A DNA stretch of 64,000 nt from Paragordius varius. Its lineage: Eukaryota; Nematomorpha. The translations under genes were made by a program, and so were the position numbers. This document shows positions 1 to 10,580 of the stretch, piece after piece (position 1 is the stretch's first letter; each line of letters starts with the position of its first letter). Location of the stretch: assembly GCA_964247055.1 (NCBI GenBank), contig OZ176057.1, positions 992,001 to 1,056,000 on the forward strand, in the 5' to 3' direction. The notes under the pieces were generated by a model. That model saw only the letters and a program-made list of their open reading frames with translations, did no database searches and had not been told where the DNA came from.

Positions 1-127
1 TAAAAATAATAAAATAAATTATGCAAACATTATGGTTAAATCCAAATTTAAAGATTTTAAGGACCAACTAGAAATGTTTAAGGGCCAACTTGAATTGTTC
101 AGGGCACTTGAAGTGCAAATGGTTTAA
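1..127. repeat. Right end of a 21-bp-period inverted-repeat element (GGACCAACTTG subfamily)
   Basis: Consecutive 21-bp units of the type AAGGACCAACT..GAAATGTTT end in GAAGTGCAAATGG, closely matching the right end of the element at 31554-32069. The left part lies outside the window. No coding potential. Confidence 0.55.
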
Positions 128-172
128 TTTACATAAAGATTAAATAAAAATATCGGATGCGATTATCTAAGA

Positions 173-2573
173 CAGTGATACTCAAACCGCGGCCCGCGGG
201 CCGCATGCGGCCCTAAGAGTGCTTTAAAATTGCCCTATGGCCATAATGATACTTATTTTTTTTATTGATGAATTTTTAAAATTCACATAATCGGATTTTC
301 GCTTATTTCAATATTAATTTATTTTATTTAGATTTAATTTTGGCAATTTTTATTTTTACCCAATATAAAATGTAAAAAATTTCCCTACATTTAGATGATT
401 TAAATTTGGCCGTTGTTTTGGTTTCTGCATTCTATTTTCTTTTATATTTTAAAATTGTCGCATTCCTTTTTTGTATTTAAGCATTTTCACCCAAACTTAC
501 ATATATATCTTTTCATAGCTATCCTGCATCATTTTTTATAACTCATTCCCATAAAATATTTTTCAAATCAACATCATTAAATTTCGACCTATTTTTTATA
601 GCATAATGCAAATTTTATTCCTTTTTTTGAAAAATGTACCATAATGTTTTAACATAAATTTAAAGGATGACATCTAATGCTGAAAAACGTAAATTATCCG
701 ATGAAAATCGCTCTTTTTAAAAAGAAGAATGGAAATTCTTGTCGTTTTAAATAAAAATGTTACCTGCCTTATATATATTAAGACAACATAATTATAAAAA
801 TACAATATTGAAAGACATCAATCCATCATTAAGAATCAAAAAATATAAGAAGATTAAGAAATTATACCAGAAAGAAAAATCTATTAGCCCATAGCTTTCT
901 TCCAGTAAAAAGCTTTAACATTAGCTCGTATGAAATTTGCTATATTATAGGAAAAAATATGAAACCGTTTACTGATTTCCAACTAATAAAAGAATGTCTA
1001 ATAAAGGTTGCTTATTTAATTTGATAAATTTCATAGTAACATTAGATCATGAGGTAAATTAAAATACTTCAACTTTCTGATTCAACATGTACTCGACACA
1101 TTGAGGATATGTCTAAATTTATTTACAATACATTATTGGCTGTAAAAAACTGCAAATATTTTAGTATTGCTATTGATTCCAGCACTGATATTAGTTCAGC
1201 GCCTCAGCGTACGCTCATGTGAGATTTTGCATCGACAACATAAACAATGAGGAATATTTATAAAATTTTCCAATTAATAATACGACAAAGAGAGTGATTT
1301 TCTCGAAATAATTAGCACTTTTTTCTATAATAATGATATATCTATAAAAAAATTGGTTATAATCTGAACAGATGGCTGTTCCTCTATGATTGGAATAAAC
1401 AAATGATTTATTTCTCTTTTGAAAAACAAATATAATTTGCAAAATATTTTATCCTTTCACTGCTTTAATCATCAGCAAAACCTGGTTTTGCGTGTAAATG
1501 AATACTCAATTCAGTAATTAAAACGATTGTGGATATAGTTAACCACATCCATGGCAGAGAATTCAACCGCCGTAAATTCAAAAACCTTCTGAAAGATATC
1601 CCCAGTGTGTTTGATGATATTCTTTTGTATACCGGTGTCAGATGATTAAGCCTCAGTTAAATATAAGACATGAAATAATATTTCTAAATGATAACAGAAA
1701 GTATGATGAGGATATCAAAAGTGACAAATTGTGGGTTAACTACACATTACTTATAAACTTAGTATCTTAAATACACTTCAGGAGCAAAATAATAACCAAA
1801 TCTAATCAAATATTTGATGAAGTTTATAAATAAAACACTCCTATATTTTCGAACACTTAAAACAATTCCTGAAGATAATATAAAATTTACCGCGGAAATT
1901 AAGTTAATAATAAGCAATCATTTAACATTTTTATCTAATGAGATGAAATTCAGATTTAAAGAATTAAGAAATATTAAAAATTGCTCAAAACTCGTTGAAA
2001 ATCCATGGCATATGGATATATCCAATATTAAACAACTTGAGCATTTCGGTTTTGATCAGGCGCATATCATTGGAGAATTCGTAGATTTTAAATATTCCAA
2101 TTTGGAGGCTATATTCAAGGATAATCGTAGAGAAGAAAGATATGTAGAGTTTTTGCAAGATGTGCCAAATAAATATTAAAATATAAAAAAATATGCTCAA
2201 GTTATCCTAACTGTTTTTCCCTAACTTACACGTTTGAGACGGCATATCAAGAATACATACAGAAATCGCTTAACCGATGATCATATGGACGACGTATTAA
2301 GATTGGATTGTCATGAGGCAAAACCAAATTTGTCAAAAATTATTGGTAATATCAAAAATACTGTTGTTATCAAAATATTTTTTAAACTAAATGGTGCAAA
2401 ACGAGTTTTTAGCTGGATTACATCAGCAAAAATATCATTGTGCTGATATTAAGTATAAATATGTGACATAATTGTCAAATAGCTATGGGATATTTGCCAT
2501 TATAAGGTTCATGGCTCTTGAAAAAAAAATATATTTTATTTGGCCCGTCAAATTTTTTTGGTGAGTACCACTG
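173..2573 (+). mobile_element. hAT DNA transposon, copy 1 (2.4 kb, decayed)
   Basis: The left end CAGTGATACTCAAACCGCGG and the right end GTGAGTACCACTG form the short imperfect inverted termini typical of hAT elements (CAGTGGTNCTCAAAC type). An identical 8-bp direct repeat, ATCTAAGA, flanks both ends (165-172 and 2574-2581), which is the hAT target-site duplication length and fixes the borders. The inside carries a broken transposase reading rightward. The perfect target duplication suggests insertion is not extremely old, although the gene is already disrupted many times. A second copy of the same family lies inverted at 6055-7677. Confidence 0.9.
668..2446 (+). pseudogene. hAT transposase pseudogene (GTF2IRD2/EPM2AIP1/ZBED-like group)
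   Basis: Pieces in several frames resemble the domesticated-hAT-like transposases seen in animal genomes: an N-terminal stretch starting MTSNAEKRKLSDENRS, a KPFTDFQLIKECLI segment, an AIDSSTDISSAPQ segment matching the first catalytic-domain motif around the aspartate, a HGREFNRRKFKNLLKDI segment, an open 121-codon piece at 1814-2179 (FRFKELRNIKN.. ..VEFLQDVPNKY), and a C-terminal region of the ETAYQEYIQKS type corresponding to the hAT dimerisation end. Stops and frame changes interrupt it several times, so no active enzyme is encoded. Family assignment comes from remembered motif order, not a search. Confidence 0.65.
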
Positions 2574-2679
2574 ATCTAAGATATCACGAATAAAATTGAT
2601 GGGATATGAATAATTCAAACATTAGGCCACCCATGTAATTAGGTTTTAATTAAGCGCATTTTGTTAATAACTGTATCGA

Positions 2680-2900
2680 TTTTGCAATTGATTCCAATTT
2701 AAAAGCTATCAATAATTATACAACATTGCAAAGAGGAAAGGAGGAATTTTGGCAAAATTTACCATTATTTAGAGAGTGCTTAATTATCCTTACTTTTCCC
2801 TTTCAGCGTGCAAATTCAAAGCGGCACATTGTAAAAATATGTTAAAAATACATATTAAAATCGGGTAGATGCTCATACCTACTAATTATATCGATTCTCA
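2680..2900 (+). pseudogene. Possible second hAT-type C-terminal remnant
   Basis: One frame reads RGKEEFWQNLPLFRECLIIL, then TFPFQRANSKRH, which resembles the hAT C-terminal dimerisation block (FW..x..PL...LA..LL..P.S.A..ER.FS). It lies outside the bounded copy 1 and shows no recognisable ends, so it would be an older insertion. The resemblance is short and only suggestive. Confidence 0.35.
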
Positions 2901-3179
2901 AAATTTCTTCATATAGTAATTGTTATTTGAGTATTATAAAAATATTTTCTTATCAAATTATGGCCTAAGACGCGTTTTAGCTATGATATACAGGCAAACC
3001 TCAAAATCCTCACTGTATTCGATTATAAATATTGTATATGTAACTAATTGTCTGCAATATTTACCGGTATTATATAATGCAGAAAACTTGCAAATATTTT
3101 TCGTCCCTTTGAAATTTTTTGGTCAGTATTATTAGGATCTCAATATATCCGCATTTAAATAATCTGCCGTTTAACGAGG

Positions 3180-3470
3180 AAAGATAAAGTGAAGAATTTA
3201 TATATGGGAGGATATACAAAAATTAAACTGATAAAAAAAACTTACGCCTATGTTACATGGTTAAAACATATTTAAAGAAGCTATATTAATTTTATTGATG
3301 AAAAGATAAAATATTGGATAGTAAGAGGGGAGAAGAGGGCACCCTAAAACACAATGGATAGATGCGGTCAAAAGAGATAAGGCAAAACTAAAATTAAAAC
3401 ACGAAGAGACTCCATGGATAGCGTTATATGGCAGCTCAAAAGAGTTATAAATACAATTAAAATCATTGTC
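3180..3470 (+). pseudogene. 3' tail of a LINE reverse-transcriptase ORF
   Basis: One frame reads GRRGHPKTQWIDAVKRDKAK followed by LKLKHEETPWIALYGSSKEL and a stop at about 3450. The Arg-Gly-x-Pro-x-x-x-Trp-x-Asp pattern is the usual C-terminal tail of RTE- and CR1-like LINE polyproteins. Upstream frames are degenerate. It is a 5'-truncated, dead copy. It differs in sequence from the RTE tail at 42840-42980, so it is probably another subfamily. Confidence 0.45.
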
Positions 3471-3518
3471 AAAATTTACTTAAAATTTGCTCTACCATGA
3501 ACCCCCACTAAATATATA

Positions 3519-3770
3519 TTATATTATAAGTTGATTATTATTGTTCTTGTAAATATAATTAAGATCCGCAGCGGTCAGTGAGAATTTGTTACATTTTATC
3601 AGAGTTTGATTGATATCAACATGCATAGCCTTGCAGCCAATATAATCATTGCAGTAATATGGTGAACACTCAATATTATCATGTCCAGGACACAGTTGAA
3701 GGGCACATGGATCGCAAATTCTTGTATAAATAGGGCCTTTCCCGCAACTTATGGCGTCCGAAACGTTAAA
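3519..3770 (-). CDS. Terminal exon of an unknown gene with a cysteine-rich extracellular-type module
   Basis: Reading leftward, a good splice acceptor (TTTTTTGTAG) at 3771-3772 opens an uninterrupted frame of 83 residues ending in TAA at 3519-3521. It encodes FNVSDAISCGKGPIYTRICD, then PCALQLCPGHDNIECSPYYC, then NDYIGCKAMHV and a hydrophilic Asn-rich tail. Eight cysteines fall in the pattern C..C..C....C..C....C....C....C. The DPCxxxxCPGHxxxxCxxxYCxxxxGCxA core resembles small disulphide modules repeated in secreted and surface proteins of invertebrates (known only from memory). Base composition is clearly richer in G and C than the surroundings. The first exon(s), presumably with a signal peptide, were not found. 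Alternatively it is a decayed exon copy, but its open frame, acceptor and intact cysteines argue for a real exon. Confidence 0.55.
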   Translation of the reverse strand, partial: FNVSDAISCGKGPIYTRICDPCALQLCPGHDNIECSPYYCNDYIGCKAMHVDINQTLIKCNKFSLTAADLNYIYKNNNNQLII

Positions 3771-3967
3771 CTACAAAAAATAAATTGAAAATACAGTGTG
3801 AGTAAAAATTGAAATTTCAATATAGAAACAGAATGTAAAAACTAAAAAACAAGTAGGCAGTTATATTACATAAACCTTATAATGTAACTACAGTAAAAAT
3901 TGAAAAACTGACAAAATGAGAAATTATCATACAAATGTTTTGAACAAACAGACAAAATATAGTATTA

Positions 3968-4095
3968 CAGTAATTGAAATTATACGGACAAAATGTGAAA
4001 ATATATAGACATATTTTTATCGAACAAACAACCATATTTTTTGAATGTTGATTTTTTTTATTATAACTCGTTTTAAACTGCAAAGTATGCAAATT
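3968..4095. mobile_element. Family E MITE, left part only
   Basis: Family E ends are CAGTAAAAATTGAAATTATA followed by CGGACAAAA, next to TA. Inside lies a characteristic AAAGACAAATATTTTT..AAAAGACAACCATA stretch and its inverted counterpart. CAGT..ACTG ends with a TA duplication are the hallmark of Tc1/mariner-derived miniature elements. This copy keeps only the left arm and merges into the tandem duplication. Confidence 0.5.
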
Positions 4096-4101
4096 CTTGC
4101 A

Positions 4102-4136
4102 CGGCCTTTCCACATATGGCGTCCGAAACGTTAAAC
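4102..4136 (-). pseudogene. Duplicate of the cysteine-rich exon start
   Basis: The minus strand repeats the first 18 bases of the exon at 3770 (TTTAACGTTTCGGACGCC) behind an acceptor-like TTTTTTGAAG, then reads ATATGTGGAAAGGCCGTGCA and diverges. The intron sequence to its right matches the intron to the right of 3772 for over 100 bases. This is one unit of a local tandem duplication of about 360 bp; only the exon's first residues (FNVSDAICGK) survive. Confidence 0.55.
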
Positions 4137-4246
4137 TTCAAAAAATGAAATTAAATTACTGTATGAGTAAAATTAAAATTACATATAGAGATGAAAAAAT
4201 AAAAGACAAGGAGGCAATTATATTTTATAACCTTATAAAATATTTA

Positions 4247-4560
4247 GAGTAAAAATTGAAATTAAGACAAATATTCTACTAACAGACAAAACTTTTTAAA
4301 TAATTGATTTTTTTAATTATAACTTGCTGTTTTAAATTGCAAAGTAAAACTTGTTGTTTTAAATTGCAAATTAAAACTTGTTGTTTTAAATTGCAAAGTA
4401 TAAGATAGTAATATGAATTGATAACACAATCAATTATGATTTTACGATTAGAATTAAATTTTTTTATATGGTAAATTAAAATTTAAAAAGGTTTGGTTAT
4501 CTTTTGAAAAGAAAATTGTTTTTATAATTTTACATTTCCGTATAATTTTAATTTTTACTG
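4247..4560. mobile_element. Family E MITE with an internal triplication
   Basis: The right end AATTTTAATTTTTACTG is followed by TA; the left end reads GAGTAAAAATTGAAATTA. Between 4321 and 4402 the segment AACTTGTTGTTTTAAATTGC occurs three times in tandem. Confidence 0.6.
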
Positions 4561-5884
4561 TAAAAATTGAAATTACGGTATGTAAAAATTAATATTGCTA
4601 TACAAAAAAATATTTTCAAAACTGTATGTGTAAATGTGCAAAAAATAAAATTAAAAAAATATTTAAAAAATAATTTAATCCGACGTACCATTTTTAGAGA
4701 GGGTCTTGTCTGGATACCATAGATACTAGATGATGATAATAATTTTTTATTACAGAAATTATTAAATATATAAAATTAAAATTATACAGATTAAGCATCT
4801 AAAGGACAAATTTTTAAAGGTAATCTACTTTTGCACACCTTAATGTTTCTAACAAATATGATTAAAAAATATATATATGAGTGTAGTAAAATTACAGCCC
4901 CTATCATGAAACCCAAAAATGATCTTTTATATTAAAATCAAAATTTTACAGTCAGTTTTTTATACTTTATTATTCAAAATTCATACTGTATTATTTAAAT
5001 TTAATTTACCATAAAATTATAAGGATCCAAGGAATATATAACTTAGACATCATTATCGCAAACTTTAAAATAATTAAAGAAAAAACGAAAAATTAGAAAT
5101 TTAAAGGGTTATTTATATTAACTCAATAAAAGCTGATGTAATTTTTTATCATTATTTTCGCTTTAAGTTTATTGAGATGAGTAATATATTAGCTTCACAT
5201 TATACTTGTAATACATTATGTAACAATGTAATACAATTAGTAAGATTAAACCATGTTACATTTTACAGGTATTTTTGATATTCGTAAAAATTTGTTGTTA
5301 TTTTTAAATTTTTATCACACGATTGTAATTTTATATAAATATCCAGTTGGGATATATTTTATTAGCTTAAATTTTGAAATATAATTTATACTTTAGCTAT
5401 TTTCGTTTAAATATATGTATATTAAAATTAGTTATAATTTTTAAAATGTTTCCTAAGTTGGAAAATAACAAAATTGACTCTTAAATCTCTTAGATTTTTT
5501 TCACATATTTTTCCAATACTTTCCTTATACATCTCTACATTATTAATTAGCCATCAATTTATTTAAAATTCTTTTAATAAGGTAGTTTTTTACTTGGTTT
5601 AAAACAAAACATTTTATAAAGACTATATGATATTTCATCATCTTAAGTAATCTTTATGTCAAAAATATATTTTTAAATCATGTAAAATTTAAAAATATAT
5701 ATGTTCATCCCATTTTTTAGCCGCCAAAATAATGTGGATTTATTAATTATTTAAAATTTTTTGGCAAAATAATTAACCTAAATGGTTTTAATTATCTTAT
5801 GATAACACTTGAATCGCTTTTTACTAGTTTAAATCAATTGTTTGTTCTAGTTTTTGTATTATCTTAATTTTGAAGTCTAGAACA
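4561..5884. other. AT-rich stretch without a recognisable gene
   Basis: Very AT-rich, with fragments of family E-like sequence at 4563-4700. I see no exon, RNA gene or bounded element. At 5889-5950 a CTCAGACCGCGGCC motif resembles an hAT terminus and may be a remnant. Confidence 0.5.
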
Positions 5885-6054
5885 TTAATACTCAGACCGC
5901 GGCCTTAAAAATATTTTATGGCCCTAAAAAATTAATTAGTATTTTCTATACTTATTTAGAATGAAAGTCTGATAATTTGTTTTGTGATCCTTGAAACAAG
6001 AAAAAAAGTTTTTGGCCATTTAAATTTTTTTTCATAAGAACCAATGGTATAAAA

Positions 6055-7677
6055 CAGTGGTACTCACCAAAAAAATTTGAGGGGCCAAATAATATATATT
6101 TTTTTTTCGAGGGCCATGAACCTGAATATGGCAAATATTCCATAGCTATTTGAAATATGCACATATTTAACTCTAAATCCGCACAATGAACTAAAAACGC
6201 GTTTTGCACCATTTAGTTTAAAAAATTTAAATATTTTAATAACATTTATTTTGAACTAATAATTTTTGACATATTCGGTTACGCCTCATGACAGGCCAAT
6301 CTTAACATGTCGTCCATTTGATTCGGTTAAGCGATTTATGTATGTATTCTTGACATATTCCATTTTTGAATATGCCGTCTCACTCGTGTAAGTTGAGGGG
6401 AAAACAGTTAGGATAACTTGAGCACATTTTTTATATTTTTATATTTATTTGGCACATCTTGCCAAAACCCACATCTTTCTTCGCTACGATTTCCTTGAAT
6501 GACTATTAGAATAATTTTCAGAATCTATAAATTCTATTATATGCGCCTATCAAAACCGAAATATTAAAGTTGCTTACTATTGGATATATCCACATGCCAT
6601 GACAACGAGTTATAAGGAATTTTTAAATATTTCTTTCTCGAAATTTGAACTCATTTGATATAAATGTTAAATGACTGTCTGTTATGGGTTATTATATTGC
6701 TCCCTTGAAGACTTGTATTTTAGTAATGTCGCAAAGGTAGAGAAGTTGTTTTAAACGGAGGTTAAATTCTCTGCCACGGATGTGGTTAACTCTATCTACG
6801 TTTTAGTTACTGAATTGGGTAATTCATCTTTTACACGCGAAACCAAGTTTTGCTAATGAATAAAGCAGGGAAAGGATAAAATATTTTGCAAATTATTTTG
6901 TTTTTTCAAAGACGAATAAATTCTTTGTTTATTCCAATCATAGGGGGACAGCCATCTGTGCAGATCGAAACCAATTTCATAGATATACCATTATTATCGT
7001 AAAAAGTTCTAATTATTTCAAGAAAATCGATTTCTTTCGTGTATTCTTCATTGGTAAAAATTTTAAATATTCCTCCTTGATTATGTTGTCCTTACATATG
7101 AGGCAAACAACATTTTTATTTAAAACGGCAAAAATCTTTCTTCCCATTCTTTTATAAAGCGGATAATTTACGTTTTTTGCCATTAGATGTCATCCTTTGA
7201 ATTTATGTTTAAATATTATGTAAATTCTTTCAAAAAAATAGGAATGTAATTAAATTATGCTATAAAAAAACAGGTCGAAATTTAATGATCTTGATTTGAA
7301 AAATATTTCATGGGCATAAGTTATTAAAAATGATGCAGGATAGCAATGAAAATATATGGAAGTTTGGGTGAAAGGCTTGCTTAAAAACAAAAAGGAATGG
7401 AATTAAAATTTCAAAATAGAAAAGGAAATAGAATACAGAGAAACAACGTATGCCAAAATTTTGAAATCATTTTAATGTAGGGAAATTTTTCTACATTATT
7501 GGGTAAAAAATAAAACAAAATTAATTTTAAAGAAAATAAATAAATAATAAAATAAGCGAAAATTTGTTTATGTGTACATCAATAAAAAATAATTTAAGTA
7601 TCAATATGGTCATAGGGCAATTTTAAAGCACTCTTAGGGCCGCATGCGGCCCGCGGGCCGCGGTTTGAGTATCACTG
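6055..7677 (-). mobile_element. hAT DNA transposon, copy 2 (1.6 kb, internally shortened)
   Basis: Same family as 173-2573, in the opposite orientation. Its ends read CAGTGGTACTCACC at 6055 and GTTTGAGTATCACTG finishing at 7677. The 8-bp duplication GTATAAAA is perfect on both sides (6047-6054 and 7678-7685). The transposase frame runs leftward and is broken. It is about 0.8 kb shorter than copy 1, so part of the coding centre is missing. The two copies together form inverted arms about 3.5 kb apart. Confidence 0.9.
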
Positions 7678-7851
7678 GTATAAAACTTACTAAATCTAAA
7701 AGTATAATACCTTTTACATATTTTGTTAGGGATATAAAACTTTGGATTTTTTAATTTAAAATATATTTTCAACAAACAGATAGTTATAACTCTTACATGG
7801 AATTGCGGGTATTTTTATCTATTACTTCTCGAAATTTTAAATAAATTTCTA

Positions 7852-8417
7852 TTAACACTTGGATACAACACACTCCTTTTAGTCCTTCGATTCAAATTGG
7901 TTGGGGTAGTTGGATACCCCGGGCCTGTTTAATATCAAATACTTTAAAAAGTATGGAAGGAATAGAAACCATGGCAAAATTTTACACTTAAATAACATTA
8001 ATAAAGCAAAATATATAAAAAATTTTATTCAATATTTTAAGCTAAAACCGAAAGTTCGTCAACTGACATGTGTCAAATTGTAAAGTTAAAAAATAACACA
8101 AAATAAACCGCTTTTTCTATTTTCTATCAATGTTAGATGAAATTTATATAAAAAATTAGCTTTAGTTTTACACTTAAATTTAAATGAAGACGATATTTTG
8201 CAAAATATTGTACAATAAAAATGGCGACGAAGTAGTTTGAGATGGAACGTTTTTTTCAACACAAAATTTTATCAAGATATTTTGGCATATTTATATATTT
8301 TTATCAGGATAGAAGCATAAATTTAAATTGAGACCGTTTCCTTCAGTAGTTTTTAAAAATATAAATTTAAATTTAGCCTGGGGTATTTAAATACCTCAAT
8401 TTGAATCGAAGTGTTAA
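7852..8417. mobile_element. TTAA-ended inverted-repeat element, copy 1
   Basis: Starts TTAACACTTGGATACAACAC and ends TTTGAATCGAAGTGTTAA, with subterminal arms that pair imperfectly (TTCGATTCAAATTGG..GGATACCCC..GGCCTG versus its complement). Length about 566 bp. The centre keeps conserved blocks (GGAAGGAATAGAAACCATGG, AAAATGGCGACGAAGTAGTT) but no protein. TTAA at both borders would fit piggyBac-type insertion, though TA cannot be excluded. Confidence 0.65.
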
Positions 8418-8706
8418 AATATTCTTTAAGTTATGATTGTTTTATTTACTTAAATTATTTTATTGCGTATTATTATTTAGAAGGTATTTCAATACAAAGC
8501 TTTTATTGTACAAAACCGGAGTGCAAAAAACATCTAATATAATATAAAAACATCATAAGGATTCTCATTATGTGTTTGGTTTTGGCGCCTTATGAAGCAT
8601 TATATTTTGGTTTTTGTGGTAATTTCTCCAGATAGGGTCTCATGTATTATCTTCATATCTAGATTTACACATGTCGTGTATACAAACTTTTTACCTTTGG
8701 GTTACC

Positions 8707-9263
8707 TTAACACTCACATACAACACATTCATTTGTCTTACGATACAAATTGGAGTAGCTGGATACCCCAGGCCTGTTTAAAATTAATTACTTTAAAAAA
8801 TATGGAAGGAATCAATAACATGGCAAATTTTTTCACTTATATAACAATAATAAACCAAAAAACTTGATTTAAAAATACTTTATCTTACTTATTTTAGGGA
8901 AAAACCCAAAACGTGACATGTGGCATTGGCTAAATTAAAAATAATACAAAATAAACCACTTTTTTTATTTCTATAAATGCTATATATGTTTTAGATTAAA
9001 AAACTAGCTTTAATTAAACCTTTCATAATATAAATGAATACGATATTTTGCGAGAATTTTGCAAAATTAAAATGGCGTTGAAGTAGTTTGACATGAAACT
9101 TTTTTTCAAAACGAATTTTTATTTAAATATTTTAGCTATTATATATTTATTTGGATAGAAACATCAATTTAAATTGGGACCGTTTTCCTTGTAGTTTTTA
9201 AAAAATATTAAATAAAATTTAGTCTGGGGTATTTAGATACCCCAATTGGAATCGAAGTGTTAA
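8707..9263. mobile_element. TTAA-ended inverted-repeat element, copy 2
   Basis: Same order of blocks as copy 1, in the same orientation, about 557 bp, ending GAATCGAAGTGTTAA. The open frame at 8592-8867 merely overlaps it and is not a gene. Confidence 0.6.
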
Positions 9264-9374
9264 AATAAGTAATATCAAATATTTTTGAATAAATTTTATA
9301 TATTTCGGTTTACTGTTATACAAGTGCAACCTTTTGCTATGATTTCGATTTCCATATATTTAGAAGTAATAAAA

Positions 9375-9860
9375 TACAACAAATTCATTTTAGTGCTTCG
9401 ATTCAAATTGGGGTAATTGGATTAGGCCTGTTTAATCTTTAAAAAATATGGAATGTATCAAAACCATGGCAAAATTTTGCATTTATATAACAATAATAAA
9501 CCGAAATATATAATATTCAAAAATACTGATTTTACTTATTTTAAGCTAAAACCCAGAGGTAAAAATTTAGTCAACGTGACATGTCGGCAATTTAAAAATT
9601 TTAAAATAATACAGTATAAAACACTTTTTATATTTTCATTATTGGTAAATTTAATTTATATTAAAAATTAGCTTTAATTTTACCAAATTAAGTGAAGACG
9701 ATATTTTGCAAAAATTTTGTAAAAAAATGGCATCCAATTCGTTTGACATGGAACTTTTATTTCAAAAAGAAATTTTGTTTCGATATTTTGACTTATTTAT
9801 ATAATTTTATAAGAATAGAAGCACTGGGGTATTAAGATACCACAATTTTCGAAGTGTTAA
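9375..9860. mobile_element. TTAA-ended inverted-repeat element, copy 3 (left end damaged)
   Basis: Begins inside the left arm (ACAACAAATTCATTTTAGTG) and ends TTTTCGAAGTGTTAA. Same orientation as copies 1 and 2. Confidence 0.55.
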
Positions 9861-9865
9861 TTTAT

Positions 9866-9934
9866 AAACAGGCTTGGGATATCCAACTACCCCAAATTAA
9901 ATCGAATGATTGAATGTCTCAGATCCAAGTGTTA
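9866..9934. mobile_element. TTAA-ended element, short inverted fragment
   Basis: AACAGGCTTGGGATATCCAA through GATCCAAGTGTTA is the left arm in reverse orientation, adjoining copy 3 and lying about 100 bp before the carrier gene's first exon. Confidence 0.5.
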
Positions 9935-10031
9935 TCTTTTCACATGTTTTTCACATGGCAATTGCTTTGCTTTTTAAAATTTTCGAAATGTTTTAAATTT
10001 TTTTAATCGTTACCTTTTGTTTAACATTTTA

Positions 10032-10580
10032 ATGAGTAATAAATCTGACGATGGAACTAAGCCGCCATTAGACACATCTCAACGAAATTATTTAGCGACA
10101 ACATTGGAGAATGGTTACAGATTTGTGCTTGGAAGTATTGCTGGGGCTACGGGGGCAGCCGCCGTATATCCATTTGATATGGTAAAAACAAGATTACAAA
10201 ATCAAACAAGAAAATTATCTAAGTCAAAATTATCACACACGTCTGATCACATAGTGAAGACAAAACAATCTGGCTCTACCATTACAAAAAATAATATTCA
10301 TACAGGGATTATTGAATATAAAATACCATTTCAACATACTCATAAATTACATACTTCTTTACCACATTCTCAAATTAAGGCCTCTTATCAATATCTCACT
10401 TTCCCTAGGCAATACTGTAGTCCAACGTCAGATTTAGCATGTAAACATTCCAAAACATACTATCTAAATTCTTGGGACTGTTTCAAAAAAATTCTTAAAT
10501 ATGAAGGCATTCGAGGACTTTATAGGGGCTTAGGACCTCAATTGGTCGGAGTCGCACCCGAAAAAGCCATCAAATTAACT
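10032..10580 (+). CDS. SLC25A12/SLC25A13: Aspartate/glutamate carrier, exon 1
   Basis: Residues 1-183. It covers the first transmembrane helix ([20 protein letters not shown]), the first signature, a long His/Ser/Lys-rich insertion (about 59-145), and the matrix helix and second helix ([20 protein letters not shown]). Donor ACT|GTAAGT, phase 0. A TTG at 10017 extends the open frame by five codons but is not a likely start. Confidence 0.92.

Larger units (their letters stand above)
3745..4260. repeat. Diverged tandem duplication of about 360 bp
   Basis: The block from 3745 (exon start, acceptor, then GAAAATACAGTGTGAGTAAAAATTG-like and AGGCAGTTATATTACATAA-like sequence) recurs from about 4102 with clear but imperfect identity. 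It duplicates an exon-intron junction and part of an inverted-repeat element. Confidence 0.5.

Noticed and set aside
5952-6212. 86-codon minus-strand frame
   Set aside because: It spans the terminus of hAT copy 2 and flanking DNA; any meaning belongs to the transposon relic.
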